Below are positions 8,411 through 18,190 of a stretch of 64,000 nt of DNA, one piece after another. Position numbers and translations under genes: made by a program. Within the stretch, counting starts at the first letter, position 1, and each line of letters begins with the position of its first letter. The DNA is from JBBIPZ01 sp037442505 [NCBI: Deltaproteobacteria bacterium]. Lineage in GTDB: Bacteria > CALINM01. The DNA lies in contig JBBIPZ010000011.1 of NCBI GenBank assembly GCA_037442505.1, forward strand, positions 14,781-78,780. The letters are read 5' to 3'. Below the pieces are notes generated by a model that ran no database searches, was not told where the DNA came from, and was given only the letters and a program-made list of their open reading frames with translations.

Positions 8411-9709
8411 TTAGTCCTTTAGTTCACCTTGCATGTAAAGATCATAAGCGGTAAGGTCAAAATAGCCATGTCCACTTAAGTTAAAAAGTATATTTACTTC
8501 TTTTTTTTCTTCCCTTGCCTTAATTGCTTCGTCAATAGCAGCTTTAATTGCATGTGAAGTTTCTGGGGCTGGAATTATACCTTCTGTCTTTGCAAACGTT
8601 AAAGCAGCCTCAAACACCTTTGTCTGCTCATAATTAACGGCCTCTATCAATTTTTTATGAGCTAAATAGGATACAATTGGAGAATCGCCATGATAACGCA
8701 ACCCTCCTGCATGAATTGAGGGTGGAACAAAGTCATGCCCAAGCGTGTACATCTTCATCAAGGGTGTTAATCCTGCTTCATCACCAAAATCATACTCAAA
8801 TTTACCCTTTGTAAGCGTGGGGCACGAAGCTGGTTCAACCGCGATAAAACGTGTATCTTTTTTGCTACCTTCCAATTTATCCTTTAAAAACGGAAAAACA
8901 AGCCCACCAAAGTTGCTTCCACCTCCAACGCAAGCTATGACAATATCTGGATACAAACCCATATCGGTAAGTTGTTTTTGTGCTTCCAACCCTATAACTG
9001 TCTGATGTAATAGAACATGATTTAAAACGCTACCCAACGCATAGTGTGTATCGTCATGTGTAGCTGCATCCTCAACCGCTTCGCTTATAGCGATTCCTAA
9101 ACTACCTGGACTGTTTGGGTCTTTTTCGAGAATGTGCCTTCCAGAGTTTGTTAAATTGCTTGGACTTGGAATTACTTTTCCTCCCCATGTCTCCATCATT
9201 ATTCTACGATAAGGTTTCTGATTATAGCTAACTTTTACCATATAAACTGTACACTCTATACCAAAAAGGTTGCATGCAAAGCTAAGTGACGACCCCCACT
9301 GTCCAGCACCTGTTTCAGTTGCAAGCCTTTTTACCCCAACAATTTTGTTGTAATAAGCTTGTGGAACAGCAGTATTAGGCTTATGACTTCCCGGTGGGGA
9401 AACGCTCTCATCTTTAAAAAATATTTTTGCGGGTGTATTTAAAAAAGCCTCTAATCTTTTAGCCCTTCTTAGCGGTGTTGGCCTCCAGAGACTATAAATC
9501 TCCTTAACTTCATCAGGAATGTCAATCCATTTCTCAGTGGATACTTCCTGCTCAATCAAAGGCATTGGAAAGATAGCAGCCAGTTTATCCGGAGTAACAG
9601 GCTGTTTTGTTTGCGGGTCTAAATAAGGCTCTAAAGGTTCTGGTAAATCAGCTAAAATGTTGTACCACTTCGCAGGCATATCTTTTTCAGACAAATAAAT
9701 ATTTCTCAT
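8411..9709 (-). CDS. trpB2: TrpB2-type tryptophan synthase beta-like PLP enzyme
   Basis: A PLP-dependent beta-replacement enzyme that makes tryptophan from indole and serine. The TrpB2 class is often independent of TrpA. The 432-aa length and the N-terminal segment [18 protein letters not shown] mark TrpB2 rather than canonical TrpB1. The PLP lysine is in [12 protein letters not shown], the [14 protein letters not shown] loop carries the catalytic Glu, and a glycine-rich phosphate loop [10 protein letters not shown] follows. A clear GGGGAGAG Shine-Dalgarno precedes ATG at 9709, 18 bp after the dsbC-like gene. No other trp genes are near, consistent with an indole-salvage role. Confidence 0.93.
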   Translation of the reverse strand: MRNIYLSEKDMPAKWYNILADLPEPLEPYLDPQTKQPVTPDKLAAIFPMPLIEQEVSTEKWIDIPDEVKEIYSLWRPTPLRRAKRLEAFLNTPAKIFFKDESVSPPGSHKPNTAVPQAYYNKIVGVKRLATETGAGQWGSSLSFACNLFGIECTVYMVKVSYNQKPYRRIMMETWGGKVIPSPSNLTNSGRHILEKDPNSPGSLGIAISEAVEDAATHDDTHYALGSVLNHVLLHQTVIGLEAQKQLTDMGLYPDIVIACVGGGSNFGGLVFPFLKDKLEGSKKDTRFIAVEPASCPTLTKGKFEYDFGDEAGLTPLMKMYTLGHDFVPPSIHAGGLRYHGDSPIVSYLAHKKLIEAVNYEQTKVFEAALTFAKTEGIIPAPETSHAIKAAIDEAIKAREEKKEVNILFNLSGHGYFDLTAYDLYMQGELKD

Positions 9710-9727
9710 TTACTCTCCCCTTTTTCG

Positions 9728-10516
9728 CTATTTTAAATGTTTTTTTATTTCATCAGTTCCTACTGCACCCATTATTACTTTTCCGTTTTGAAAAACTATT
9801 GTAGGCGTTGCCCCTATTCCCAATTTTTCAGCCAATTTCTTGTTTTCTTCTGCATAATTAACCTTGCCACACTCTATCTTTTCAACGGGTTTGCCATGAT
9901 AACTATCCTCAAGCATCTTTACTGCACTATCCATATCTTTTTTTGATTTGCAAACTATCGATTGTGTTTTCCAGCCAGCGTCTTTATGCATCGGTAATGC
10001 AAACAAAATGATATATACTTTAAGCTGTGGCTCTTTTTTTAAAAGCTCTACCACCTGGTCGTGAAGCTTGGTGCAGAAAGGACATTCAGGATCGCTAAAG
10101 ATGTATATTTTTTTCTTTCCCTGCTTGTTTCCCATTACAATAGCATTTTTAGTTGATATTTTTGAAACGTCTATACTGCTATTTTCATCAATAGTTTCTC
10201 TCGTAACATCTTTTTTGTTTTTGATATCTATTATTCGACCAAGAATAAGATTATTTTTTGAGAAATCAAGATAAACTACGCTCGTTTTACCATCCTTTTT
10301 TAACAGAACCTCATACAATCCCCTAACATGAGAATGTCTTGCAGATTCCACTGCAACATTAGGATCAACAGCACTAAGGACAGCTTTTGCCTCTCCTTTC
10401 GTAATTTTGTGACAGGCAACACAGTCACTACCACATCCTTGCATATCCTTGCCAAAAGCAAAGGAAATCGAAAATGAAAACATAAACATAACAATGGTGA
10501 AGAGAAGTTTCTTCAT
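9728..10516 (-). CDS. DsbC/DsbG-like periplasmic disulfide isomerase with CxxCH motif
   Basis: Likely exported: the N-terminus is a Sec signal (MKKLLFTIVMFMFSFSISFA). The C-terminal thioredoxin fold has the catalytic SDPECPFC motif (Cys145/Cys148) and cis-proline loop GATPTI, as in DsbC/DsbG, which shuffle or reduce disulfides. Between signal and dimerisation domain lies CGSDCVACHK (Cys28, Cys32, Cys35-His36), which contains a heme-c attachment motif CxxCH not found in E. coli DsbC. A further Cys189/Cys216 pair may be structural. It is followed after 18 bp by trpB2. The fold is clear; heme attachment is inferred. Confidence 0.86.
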   Translation of the reverse strand: MKKLLFTIVMFMFSFSISFAFGKDMQGCGSDCVACHKITKGEAKAVLSAVDPNVAVESARHSHVRGLYEVLLKKDGKTSVVYLDFSKNNLILGRIIDIKNKKDVTRETIDENSSIDVSKISTKNAIVMGNKQGKKKIYIFSDPECPFCTKLHDQVVELLKKEPQLKVYIILFALPMHKDAGWKTQSIVCKSKKDMDSAVKMLEDSYHGKPVEKIECGKVNYAEENKKLAEKLGIGATPTIVFQNGKVIMGAVGTDEIKKHLK

Positions 10517-10585
10517 AAAATAACACTCCTTTTTTAGTTTCTATATTTTATAATCTTTTGCATAAAACTTAAAGTAGAATTAACA

Positions 10586-11782
10586 TTAAAGCAATCTTTT
10601 TTCTCCCTTCAAATCTTTAAGTTCTGTTATGTCCCGAGTAACTTCTATGCAACCTAAGTATTTGTTTTCTTTGTCTCTTACTGCAAAGTATTGTATTAAG
10701 ATTAACCTTCTATGTAAATTTATCCAGAAGCTTTCAACGTCTTTTGTTTTCGACTTAAAGTCTTCAAGAATCTTGTTCACTATATGAACACTTTTTTCAG
10801 GATGACATTGCTGAACTTTTCTCCCAATAATTGCTTTAGTTCTAACGAATATCCTGTCTTTTGAGTCACTAAAATATCTAACAACATCATTACTATCTAC
10901 AAAAGTTATATCAAACGGTAACGCATTTAAAAGCGATTGTAACTCATTTAAGTTAAAATGTCCTGTCTCTAATACCACATCTTTCTGTTCAGATACACTT
11001 AAATTTGAACCTTTTGATAAAATAAATTCACTCCATATTTCTGGTGTATAAAAATTTGTGAAACCTATCCCAACAAACTCTTTATAAATCATCAACCACT
11101 CGTCTTTTTCAATCAGACGCATCGCAACTGAAAATAAAATATTATTTTCTTTGTAAAAATGTCTTGACAACAGTTCTAACAACTCGTCAAGATTGTTTTT
11201 CAACGAAATGATGGCTTTAGATGACTTTTCATCATTTACCATTTCAAAATCAAGAAATATAAGTTTTTTAACCTCTCTAATCTTGTCGTGTTCCATCCAC
11301 ATTATTTTAGGAGGCTCTGTTACACCATGTTTTTCTAAATAAGGGAATAGAACATTCTCTTCTCTTAAATAGTGACATTCAGTACTTTTCAGGTAATTAA
11401 TCATCGAAGATAAAGCTTCCATAGATAACGACTGTTCGTTTGTTAGCAGTTGTTTTAAATTATTCACCAATTCGAGCATTAATTTATGTTCTTTCATCAA
11501 AATATAGATAGGATGCCCAATTGGCGCAAGGGTCACTTCACCTTCAATAGCCTCTTTAAAAAGCTGCATGTGAATTTCGCAAAGTTTTAGTACCTCTTCA
11601 CGAGACATTCCTTCTTTTATAAGTTCTTCTTCAAGCTCTGTAATCTCATTTGTTGTTACATGACTTAGAATTGAACGAAACTCTCTTTTTATATCTTCTA
11701 ACGGTTGACCATCATGAAGTTTATATATTATCTCTTTTAATACATTTTTTTTAATTTCTTTCGTTAAATGATCTTGCTGCAT
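10586..11782 (-). CDS. DUF438 / hemerythrin-like / PAS domain protein
   Basis: A 398-aa soluble protein with three modules: an N-terminal DUF438 region (about 1-75), a hemerythrin-type HHE domain (about 90-245) with metal-ligand candidates in MKEHKLMLELV, LREENVLFPYLEKH, MEHDKIREV and HFYKENNILF, and a C-terminal PAS domain (about 285-395). This architecture occurs in anaerobes and is thought to sense or handle oxygen, NO or redox state through a di-iron centre. No output domain is present. ATG at 11782 has a strong AGGAGG. It starts 5 bp after the membrane-TPR gene, implying coupling. The role is inferred from domains only. Confidence 0.85.
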   Translation of the reverse strand: MQQDHLTKEIKKNVLKEIIYKLHDGQPLEDIKREFRSILSHVTTNEITELEEELIKEGMSREEVLKLCEIHMQLFKEAIEGEVTLAPIGHPIYILMKEHKLMLELVNNLKQLLTNEQSLSMEALSSMINYLKSTECHYLREENVLFPYLEKHGVTEPPKIMWMEHDKIREVKKLIFLDFEMVNDEKSSKAIISLKNNLDELLELLSRHFYKENNILFSVAMRLIEKDEWLMIYKEFVGIGFTNFYTPEIWSEFILSKGSNLSVSEQKDVVLETGHFNLNELQSLLNALPFDITFVDSNDVVRYFSDSKDRIFVRTKAIIGRKVQQCHPEKSVHIVNKILEDFKSKTKDVESFWINLHRRLILIQYFAVRDKENKYLGCIEVTRDITELKDLKGEKRLL

Positions 11783-11787
11783 GTGTG

Positions 11788-13743
11788 CTACCTCCTTTGT
11801 GATGTTATTTTAAATTTTTTTCTTAGAATTATATATAATATCCCACAAATTGCAATAACACCAACAATAAGCCTGATAACAAAAATAATGAGATATCTTT
11901 TTAACCACTGGACTCTCTCAATGATATCATTTGTGGCATTAATTTCACTTAGCTTTATAAATTTTTTGTAATGATAGAAAGCATAAAGATACCTTCCTTT
12001 ATGATCGTAAATTTGAGCTAAATTAAAATGCGCTGTCGGAAAATCGCTATTGAAAAACAATGTCTCTTTAAAAAAACTTTCTGCTTGCTCTATTTTCCCT
12101 TCAGAAAGCTTTATAACACCCAAATTATTATAAGCTTCCTGTTTGCCATTTGGATTATCATTATTAACTACCTTTTTTAAAATAGCCTCTGCATCACTCT
12201 TTTTTCCTTCATTTAATAGAATATTCGAATACATCACGAAGCCTCTGTTTGAAGGATTTTCCCGCAGCACTTTTTCAAGTTCAATTTTAACCATTTCAAC
12301 ATTCTTCTCTTCCTGACCATAACCAGATACATAAACAGGCTTTAAGCTTTCTAACTCGTCTTTATTTGCCACCTCTGGATATCTGTTACGATCTAAAAAA
12401 ATCATCGCATTATCATCAAAATATACAAGTGCGTAATTTTTTTTAAGCTCAGTGATATACAATGCCAACTCTGGATGATCAAAATCAATAAAAAAAATGT
12501 CTGGAGTAAAGTTTTCGATGATTTTCAAAAAAGCATCCCTATTTTTGTGAGAATTGGCATAAAGCTTGATGAAATCAATTGGATAACAAAGTCTGCCATC
12601 AATCACCGGTTTGCAATCAGGATATAGATACTTTATTATATACCCACCAAATGCATAAGAATTGAAAATTTTGCCTTGTATTTTTTTCTTTTTTAAATAA
12701 TCAACAGCACCTTTTGGATAAAAATAGCTTGCTTCACCATATCCATAAGGTATTATGGGATTATAAAGATAATCTTTTACACAAAAGATAAGTATTACTA
12801 CGAAAACAGATACCTTAAATAAACTAAGTTTCTCTTCTCCCGGCTTAACTAATCCCCTATATCCAGTGATAGTCACCCAGAATCCAACAAATGCAAAGTA
12901 GTCGATAAACCTAACAAATCTTATAGAAAGCAATAAATAAAAGAGATAAAATGATACTAATAACCATTTTTTTTCAGCAATAAGAAGATAAGCAGATACT
13001 AAAATTAACATGCCATAAAAAGAAAAGTAAAGTCTCGAATCTGTTGGCTGCCATTCAGATACCTTAATATAGTCGAATATGTTTTTTGTATCGCCCCAAA
13101 ATGGGTTTAAAACTTCCATAAATGGCAGATAAAAATGTTGATTAACAAGGCTGCCTAAAACAAGCGCTATAAAAGTTTTTGGCAATCCAATCCTTAACTG
13201 TCTGTTATAAGGATAGAGTAAGAGTAGATTAACTATCCCAAGTATAAAGCTGTTATTGGTATTTACCCAAAATAACTGATTTAAAAACAATAAAAAACGG
13301 AAAAATTTTGGTCTTTTTATAAGCAGAAAAACATTAATAGCAAAAAACAAATAACTTAAATTATGTGGACGAAATAACAATCTATAACGCAATGTGAAGA
13401 TAGACAACAGCAAAACAGACAACAACAAAAATATATTAGTTTTTCGGTATACACATTTAGCAAGCAAAATAAAGCTCAATGCAACCACGATACACTGAAC
13501 AATCGTTAAAAACGGTAGACCAAACACATCACTAAAAAAATTAGCAAACTCCGAAAAAATAAATGAATAGTTTTTATAAGGAAAATCGGGAAAACTGTAA
13601 GAAAAGAGATTGATTTTAATAGGCGATAAGATACTTTCTATTTCTGCAACTTTCAAATAGTAAAACAGATCAAAACTTCTTACCTTGATAAAGGAAAAGA
13701 CAAAAGAAAATATTGCTATTAAAAATAAATGTAGCCTTTTCAC
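11788..13743 (-). CDS. Large polytopic membrane protein with C-terminal TPR repeats
   Basis: The 651-aa protein is not assigned to a known family with confidence. Residues about 1-330 contain roughly ten hydrophobic segments, like GT-C-type glycosyltransferases or O-antigen-ligase-like proteins. A soluble region then includes GGYIIKYLYPDCKPVIDGR. Residues about 500-600 contain about three TPR units (for example AYNNLGVIKLSEGKIEQAESF), followed by a final membrane helix. Start is GTG at 13743 with a weak Shine-Dalgarno. Gene order suggests co-expression with the DUF438 protein. A surface glycan function is plausible but not shown. Confidence 0.65.
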   Translation of the reverse strand: MKRLHLFLIAIFSFVFSFIKVRSFDLFYYLKVAEIESILSPIKINLFSYSFPDFPYKNYSFIFSEFANFFSDVFGLPFLTIVQCIVVALSFILLAKCVYRKTNIFLLLSVLLLSIFTLRYRLLFRPHNLSYLFFAINVFLLIKRPKFFRFLLFLNQLFWVNTNNSFILGIVNLLLLYPYNRQLRIGLPKTFIALVLGSLVNQHFYLPFMEVLNPFWGDTKNIFDYIKVSEWQPTDSRLYFSFYGMLILVSAYLLIAEKKWLLVSFYLFYLLLSIRFVRFIDYFAFVGFWVTITGYRGLVKPGEEKLSLFKVSVFVVILIFCVKDYLYNPIIPYGYGEASYFYPKGAVDYLKKKKIQGKIFNSYAFGGYIIKYLYPDCKPVIDGRLCYPIDFIKLYANSHKNRDAFLKIIENFTPDIFFIDFDHPELALYITELKKNYALVYFDDNAMIFLDRNRYPEVANKDELESLKPVYVSGYGQEEKNVEMVKIELEKVLRENPSNRGFVMYSNILLNEGKKSDAEAILKKVVNNDNPNGKQEAYNNLGVIKLSEGKIEQAESFFKETLFFNSDFPTAHFNLAQIYDHKGRYLYAFYHYKKFIKLSEINATNDIIERVQWLKRYLIIFVIRLIVGVIAICGILYIILRKKFKITSQRR

Positions 13744-13869
13744 GCTAAATTCTCAATTTTTTTTTAAGATTTTATCACAAAGCAAGTGATTTAGATAGTT
13801 TAACAATTACTTTTTCAAGTTGTTATGAAATAGGTGAAGTATATGAAGGCATAACTAAACAAAAATAAC

Positions 13870-13898
13870 TTAACTTTTTTTTAATTTTAAGCGATAAT
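13870..13898 (+). promoter_or_regulatory. Putative promoter for the transaldolase-like gene
   Basis: TTAACT (13870-13875), a 17-nt spacer, and GATAAT (13893-13898), overlapping a second TACAAT. The predicted start near 13905 leaves a 27-nt leader with a GGAGA Shine-Dalgarno before ATG 13932. Confidence 0.5.
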
Positions 13899-13931
13899 AC
13901 AATACATAAAATTTCAAAGATAGGAGAAAGT

Positions 13932-14588
13932 ATGAAGTTTTTTATTGATACCGCTAATTTAGACGAAATAAAAAAAGGTATAGATATTGGAATGGTGGAC
14001 GGTGTAACAACTAATCCTTCATTGATAGCAAAGGAAAAAAAGCCCTTTCTGGAACTTGTAAAGGATATTTTGAAACTTGTTCCTGGTCCTGTAAGCATTG
14101 AGGTTACTGCACCTGATGTAGATGGCATGATTAAAGAAGCTCAAAAATATGCAAAGTTAGGTGATAATGCAGTTATAAAAGTTCCAACAACTATTGATGG
14201 TTTAAAGGTTATAAAGAATCTTACCGCACTCGGTATAAAAACTAATGCTACGCTTATTTTTTCTCCTACACAGGCTTTGTTAGTAGCAAAAGCTGGAGCC
14301 ACCTATGCAAGTCCATTTATTGGAAGGCTTGATGACATTTCACAAAGAGGGATGGATCTTATCGAGCAAGTTATGCAGATTTATACTAACTACGATTTCG
14401 ATACAGAAGTTATTGTAGCAAGTGTTAGACATCCAATGCACGTTTTAGAAGCTGCGCTGCTCCGTGCTCATATTGCAACTATCCCATTTTCTACAATTAT
14501 GCAGTTAGTAAAACATCCACTAACAGATGTTGGTATAGAAAAGTTCAATAAAGACTGGGAAGCATATAACAAGAGCATTAAGAAATGA
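13932..14588 (+). CDS. Transaldolase / fructose-6-phosphate aldolase-like
   Basis: A compact (218-aa) class of transaldolase-like enzyme (TalC/FSA type). It transfers dihydroxyacetone units in the pentose phosphate pathway or cleaves fructose-6-phosphate. Signature sequence: [14 protein letters not shown], the [11 protein letters not shown] motif, and the Schiff-base lysine region [13 protein letters not shown]. The conserved [19 protein letters not shown] and SPFIGRLDD blocks follow. It stands alone on the plus strand with its own promoter and converges on mtnA with an 18-bp gap. Motifs do not decide between transaldolase and aldolase. Confidence 0.93.
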   Translation: MKFFIDTANLDEIKKGIDIGMVDGVTTNPSLIAKEKKPFLELVKDILKLVPGPVSIEVTAPDVDGMIKEAQKYAKLGDNAVIKVPTTIDGLKVIKNLTALGIKTNATLIFSPTQALLVAKAGATYASPFIGRLDDISQRGMDLIEQVMQIYTNYDFDTEVIVASVRHPMHVLEAALLRAHIATIPFSTIMQLVKHPLTDVGIEKFNKDWEAYNKSIKK

Positions 14589-14606
14589 GCCCTTTGAAAA
14601 AGGTCT

Positions 14607-15641
14607 CTATACTGGTTTTAAGCGCTTAACTTCAGCCGGTTTAACAACTCCCTTCTCTGTGATTATACCAGTAATAAGTTCGGCTGGTGTCACATCAAAA
14701 GAAGGGTTATATACATTAACGCCTTCTGGCACAAGCCTTTTACCCGCAAAATGAGTTATTTCAGTTGCAGGCCTTTCTTCGATAGGAATGTCAACACCAG
14801 ACTGAATGTTAAAGTCAAATGTGGATAATGGAGCTGCGATATAAAAAGGAATATTGTGATATTTTGCTAACACCGCAAGACTATATGTACCAATTTTATT
14901 TGCTGTATCACCATTTGCAGCAATTCTGTCTGCACCTACTACTATAAAATCAACTTTTCTCTGCGACATCAAATACCCCGCCATATTATCACAGATAACC
15001 GTTACTGGAATGCCATCCTTATTAAGTTCCCATGCAGTTAAGCGAGCACCCTGCAGGTACGGGCGAGTTTCATCAGCATAAACATTAATCTTTTTACCTT
15101 TCTTATGTGCGGCTCTTATAACTGATAGCGCTGTTCCAAACTCAGAAGTAGCCAGGGCACCGGCATTGCAATGAGTTAAAATCGAATAACCATCTTTTAT
15201 AAGTGCTTCTCCATTTTCACCAATCTTCTTGCAGGTTAACACGTCTTCTTCGTATATTCGCTTTGCCTTTAAAACAAGCTCATCTTTAATCTCGTTTAAA
15301 GATAAACACGGACTCTCATAAAATGTTCGTTTCATTCTGTTAATAGCCCAAAAAAGATTTACAGCTGTCGGTCTTGTTTTTGCAAACTCATCTAAAATCT
15401 CATCAAATTTAGTCTTAAACTCCTCTTTATCAAGTGTCTCAATATTTTTTGCCCCTAATGCGATACCAAAAGCTGCAGCTATACCTATAGCTGGTGCACC
15501 TCGAATTATCATTTCTTTAATAGCTGTTGCCACTTCTTTATAATCAGTGTAACTATAGTAAATTTCCTGTTCAGGTAATAGGCGCTGGTCAAGCATACTA
15601 ACCTTTTCCCCATCAAAGCGAATTGTATAAAATGATGCCAT
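14607..15641 (-). CDS. mtnA: S-methyl-5-thioribose-1-phosphate isomerase
   Basis: MtnA isomerises methylthioribose-1-phosphate to methylthioribulose-1-phosphate in methionine salvage. The 344-aa protein belongs to the eIF2B-like fold. Key segments are IRGAPAIGIAAAFG, the THCNAGALATSEFGTAL active-site block containing the catalytic Cys, and YADETRPYLQGARLTAWEL. Asp in VVGADRIAANGDTANKIGT completes the site. It follows the NtrC-like regulator by 2 bp with a GGAG Shine-Dalgarno. No other mtn gene is in the window. Some relatives act on ribose-1,5-bisphosphate, which motifs cannot fully exclude. Confidence 0.92.
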   Translation of the reverse strand: MASFYTIRFDGEKVSMLDQRLLPEQEIYYSYTDYKEVATAIKEMIIRGAPAIGIAAAFGIALGAKNIETLDKEEFKTKFDEILDEFAKTRPTAVNLFWAINRMKRTFYESPCLSLNEIKDELVLKAKRIYEEDVLTCKKIGENGEALIKDGYSILTHCNAGALATSEFGTALSVIRAAHKKGKKINVYADETRPYLQGARLTAWELNKDGIPVTVICDNMAGYLMSQRKVDFIVVGADRIAANGDTANKIGTYSLAVLAKYHNIPFYIAAPLSTFDFNIQSGVDIPIEERPATEITHFAGKRLVPEGVNVYNPSFDVTPAELITGIITEKGVVKPAEVKRLKPV

Positions 15642-15643
15642 TT

Positions 15644-17134
15644 TTAATGCTCCTTCTTTGAGATTCTCTTTTTTTGTTTAACAATCTTTTTTAATTCTTT
15701 CACTTCAAGTCCAAAGTTAGTAACCTTTTTTCTGAGGGTGTTTCTATTAATACCTAATATTTCTGCGGCTTTAATCTGATTGCCCCCCGTCATTATAAGT
15801 ATTTTTTTTATCAATGGTTTTTCCACCTGCGAAACAACAAATTCATAAACATCTTTCATTTCTCCGTCCTGTAGTAGCCTTATAAGCTCGTTAAGCTTCA
15901 AATCAACAATCTCTTCTAAGGAAAGTTCTTTCATCATATTTTCACGCTCTTTTTCGAATATTAAAAAAGGGAAATCATTTTTTTCAAGAACTGTCGAACG
16001 TGAAATTAAATAAGCTCTTTTAATAGCATTTAAAAGTTCTCTCACATTTCCAGGCCAAGAATATGACTTAAGAAACTTTAAAGCATCCTCTGAAATTGTT
16101 TTTTTTAATCCGTACTCATTAGAGAGATTTTTGAGAAAATAGTTTATCAAAAGTGGTATATCGTCATATCTGTCACGTAAAGGTGGTAAAACAATAGAAA
16201 TCTGGTTAAGTCGGTCATAAAGATCTGCTCTAAACATTTTGTTTTTTATCAGTTCTAATAAATCCTGATTGGTTGCAGCAATTATTCTAACATCAATACG
16301 TATAGGATTATTACCCCCCACAGGTATAACCTCTTTCTCCTCTATCACACGCAATATTTTTGCTTGCAAATCAATAGACATATCGCCTATTTCATCAAGA
16401 AATAGAGTTCCATTATGTGCCAACTCAAACTTACCTATCTTTCTTTCTGTTGCACCTGTAAAGGCTCCTTTCTCATAGCCAAAAAGCTCACTTTCCAGCA
16501 GTTCTTTAGGGATCGCTGCACAATTAACCGAGATAAACTGTTGATTTGCCCGTTTTCCGCTATTATGTATCGCCCTTGCAACAAGCTCTTTTCCAGTTCC
16601 TCTTTCGCCCTGTATCAACACCGTAATGTCACTATCTGCTATTTTACCAATGATCTTAAATATCTCATTCATAGCAGGGGTATTGCCAATTATATTCAGT
16701 TCATCTTCAACGTTATTTTTAGCATTTTTTTCTTTCGACTTTGCAGAACAAGTTTGTTCATATGACTTAATTGCCTTATCTGCAAGCTTTTCTATAGCTG
16801 AAATATCAAAAGGCTTGGTTATGTATTCAAAGGCACCCCTTTTCATCGCCTCTACGGCATTTTTCATTGTGCTTTGTGCCGTCATTACGATTACTGGTGT
16901 TTGAACATTAGAAGCCTTTATCTGATTTAGCACATCAAGTCCAAAGATATCAGGCATTATTATATCCATAAAAATCAAATCATAGTTTTGATTTGCAATT
17001 TTTTCGAGAGCTTCTTTTCCCGTATAGGCTTCATCAACAATAAAATCTTTACTCGCAAACAAACGCTTCAACACCCAACAAATATTCTTTTCGTCGTCTA
17101 CAACAAGAATTTTTTTTGTTTTATCAAGCGTCAT
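15644..17134 (-). CDS. NtrC-family sigma-54-dependent response regulator
   Basis: A 496-aa regulator with a CheY-like receiver (1-120, acidic Asp13/Asp14, phospho-acceptor Asp57 in LIFMDIIMPD, and Lys in YITKPFD), an AAA+ sigma-54 interaction domain with Walker A GERGTGKE, the sigma-54 loop GAFTGA and Walker B GTLFLDEIGD, and a C-terminal Fis-type HTH (NQIKAAEILGINRNTLRKK). It activates transcription from -24/-12 promoters when phosphorylated. It overlaps the histidine kinase gene by 4 bp, so the kinase is its likely partner. NtrC-like sequence suggests nitrogen control, but targets are unknown. Confidence 0.94.
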   Translation of the reverse strand: MTLDKTKKILVVDDEKNICWVLKRLFASKDFIVDEAYTGKEALEKIANQNYDLIFMDIIMPDIFGLDVLNQIKASNVQTPVIVMTAQSTMKNAVEAMKRGAFEYITKPFDISAIEKLADKAIKSYEQTCSAKSKEKNAKNNVEDELNIIGNTPAMNEIFKIIGKIADSDITVLIQGERGTGKELVARAIHNSGKRANQQFISVNCAAIPKELLESELFGYEKGAFTGATERKIGKFELAHNGTLFLDEIGDMSIDLQAKILRVIEEKEVIPVGGNNPIRIDVRIIAATNQDLLELIKNKMFRADLYDRLNQISIVLPPLRDRYDDIPLLINYFLKNLSNEYGLKKTISEDALKFLKSYSWPGNVRELLNAIKRAYLISRSTVLEKNDFPFLIFEKERENMMKELSLEEIVDLKLNELIRLLQDGEMKDVYEFVVSQVEKPLIKKILIMTGGNQIKAAEILGINRNTLRKKVTNFGLEVKELKKIVKQKKRISKKEH

Positions 17135-18189
17135 AGATGCTCCTTCATTGGGAGAAAGATGCTTATTTTGGTCCCACTATTTTTCTTGCTTTCTACGTTG
17201 ATAAAGCCCGAGTGGTCTAAAATTACCTTTTGAGCATATACCATTCCTAAACCAGTGCCACCTTGTTTGGTTGTAAAGAAAGGAGTGAATAAATGTTTTA
17301 AATCTTCTTCTGTAATGCCATAGCCCGTGTCTGTGACCTCTATGAGTAAATAGTTGTATTCTTTTTTGTTTTCACGAGATTTCATATCTAACAACACTTT
17401 AATTTTTACTGTGACCTTGCCTCCAATAAAACAGGCTTCTACTGCATTTTTAATTATATTAAAAAGAGCCTTATGAATGCTCTCTTTGTCTCCACAAAAA
17501 TCTGGAAACGTTGAGTCATACTCTTTTAAAATTACTAACTTTTTTTCTAATATCATTGGCCTTAAAGATTCAATTATATTCTGTACAACATCCAGAATGT
17601 TAAATATTTCTATGTTAATCTTCTGAGGCGCAGAATAATCAAGAAGGGATTGAATTATCGTTTCAATTCTTGAAAGCTCTGTAAATATGATTTCAAATGC
17701 TTCTGCTTCGTTCTTGCCAACTCCATCTTTTTTCATTAATTGCAAAATACCTTTTATAACTCCTAAAGGATTTTTAATTTCGTGTGCCATGCTTGCAAAT
17801 AAAGTTGCCAGTTTTTCTACATGAGCTTGCTGTTGTTTTGTTGATTCTATAGATTTAAAAAAAGAACAATCTTCCAAAATTATGACAATATCGCCATCCT
17901 TAGAAAGTAAAGGAATCAGGTAAAAGTTCAATAAAAACCTCTTACCAAAATAGTTTATAAAGGGTTCTTCATAAACACGTGCAACTTTACCCTCTTGTTT
18001 CACCTTTAAAAAGATGTCTTTAATTTTTTGAGAAAACGATAATTCGTCAAAAGGTTTTTTTAGCTTGTTTAAAGAGAGCCCCAAAATATTTTCAGCAGAT
18101 GTGTTAACGTAACATATTTTATCTTCAGAATAAAGCAAAATACCAAAAGGGAGCTGTTCTAAAATTTTATCGTAAATACTTGTTTTCAT
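17131..18189 (-). CDS. NtrB-like PAS sensor histidine kinase
   Basis: A soluble kinase of about 352 aa: a PAS domain (about 5-110, LLYSEDKICYVNTSAENILG), a HisKA dimerisation domain with the phospho-accepting His in SMAHEIKNPLG (about residue 136), and an HATPase_c domain with N-box FNIIKNAVEA and G-boxes DTGYGITEEDL and GGTGLGM. No membrane segment is seen, as in NtrB. ATG at 18189 follows the MOSC stop by 1 bp; an in-frame TTG 9 bp upstream is possible. It is coupled to the NtrC-like regulator through a 4-bp overlap. The signal it senses is unknown. Confidence 0.92.
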   Translation of the reverse strand: MKTSIYDKILEQLPFGILLYSEDKICYVNTSAENILGLSLNKLKKPFDELSFSQKIKDIFLKVKQEGKVARVYEEPFINYFGKRFLLNFYLIPLLSKDGDIVIILEDCSFFKSIESTKQQQAHVEKLATLFASMAHEIKNPLGVIKGILQLMKKDGVGKNEAEAFEIIFTELSRIETIIQSLLDYSAPQKINIEIFNILDVVQNIIESLRPMILEKKLVILKEYDSTFPDFCGDKESIHKALFNIIKNAVEACFIGGKVTVKIKVLLDMKSRENKKEYNYLLIEVTDTGYGITEEDLKHLFTPFFTTKQGGTGLGMVYAQKVILDHSGFINVESKKNSGTKISIFLPMKEHL

Positions 18190-18190
18190 A

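Noticed and set aside
13823-14128. Minus-strand open frame of about 100 codons opposite the transaldolase-like gene
   Set aside because: It lies fully antisense to a clear gene, is Ser/Ile-rich as expected from the complementary frame, and shows no ribosome site or family match.
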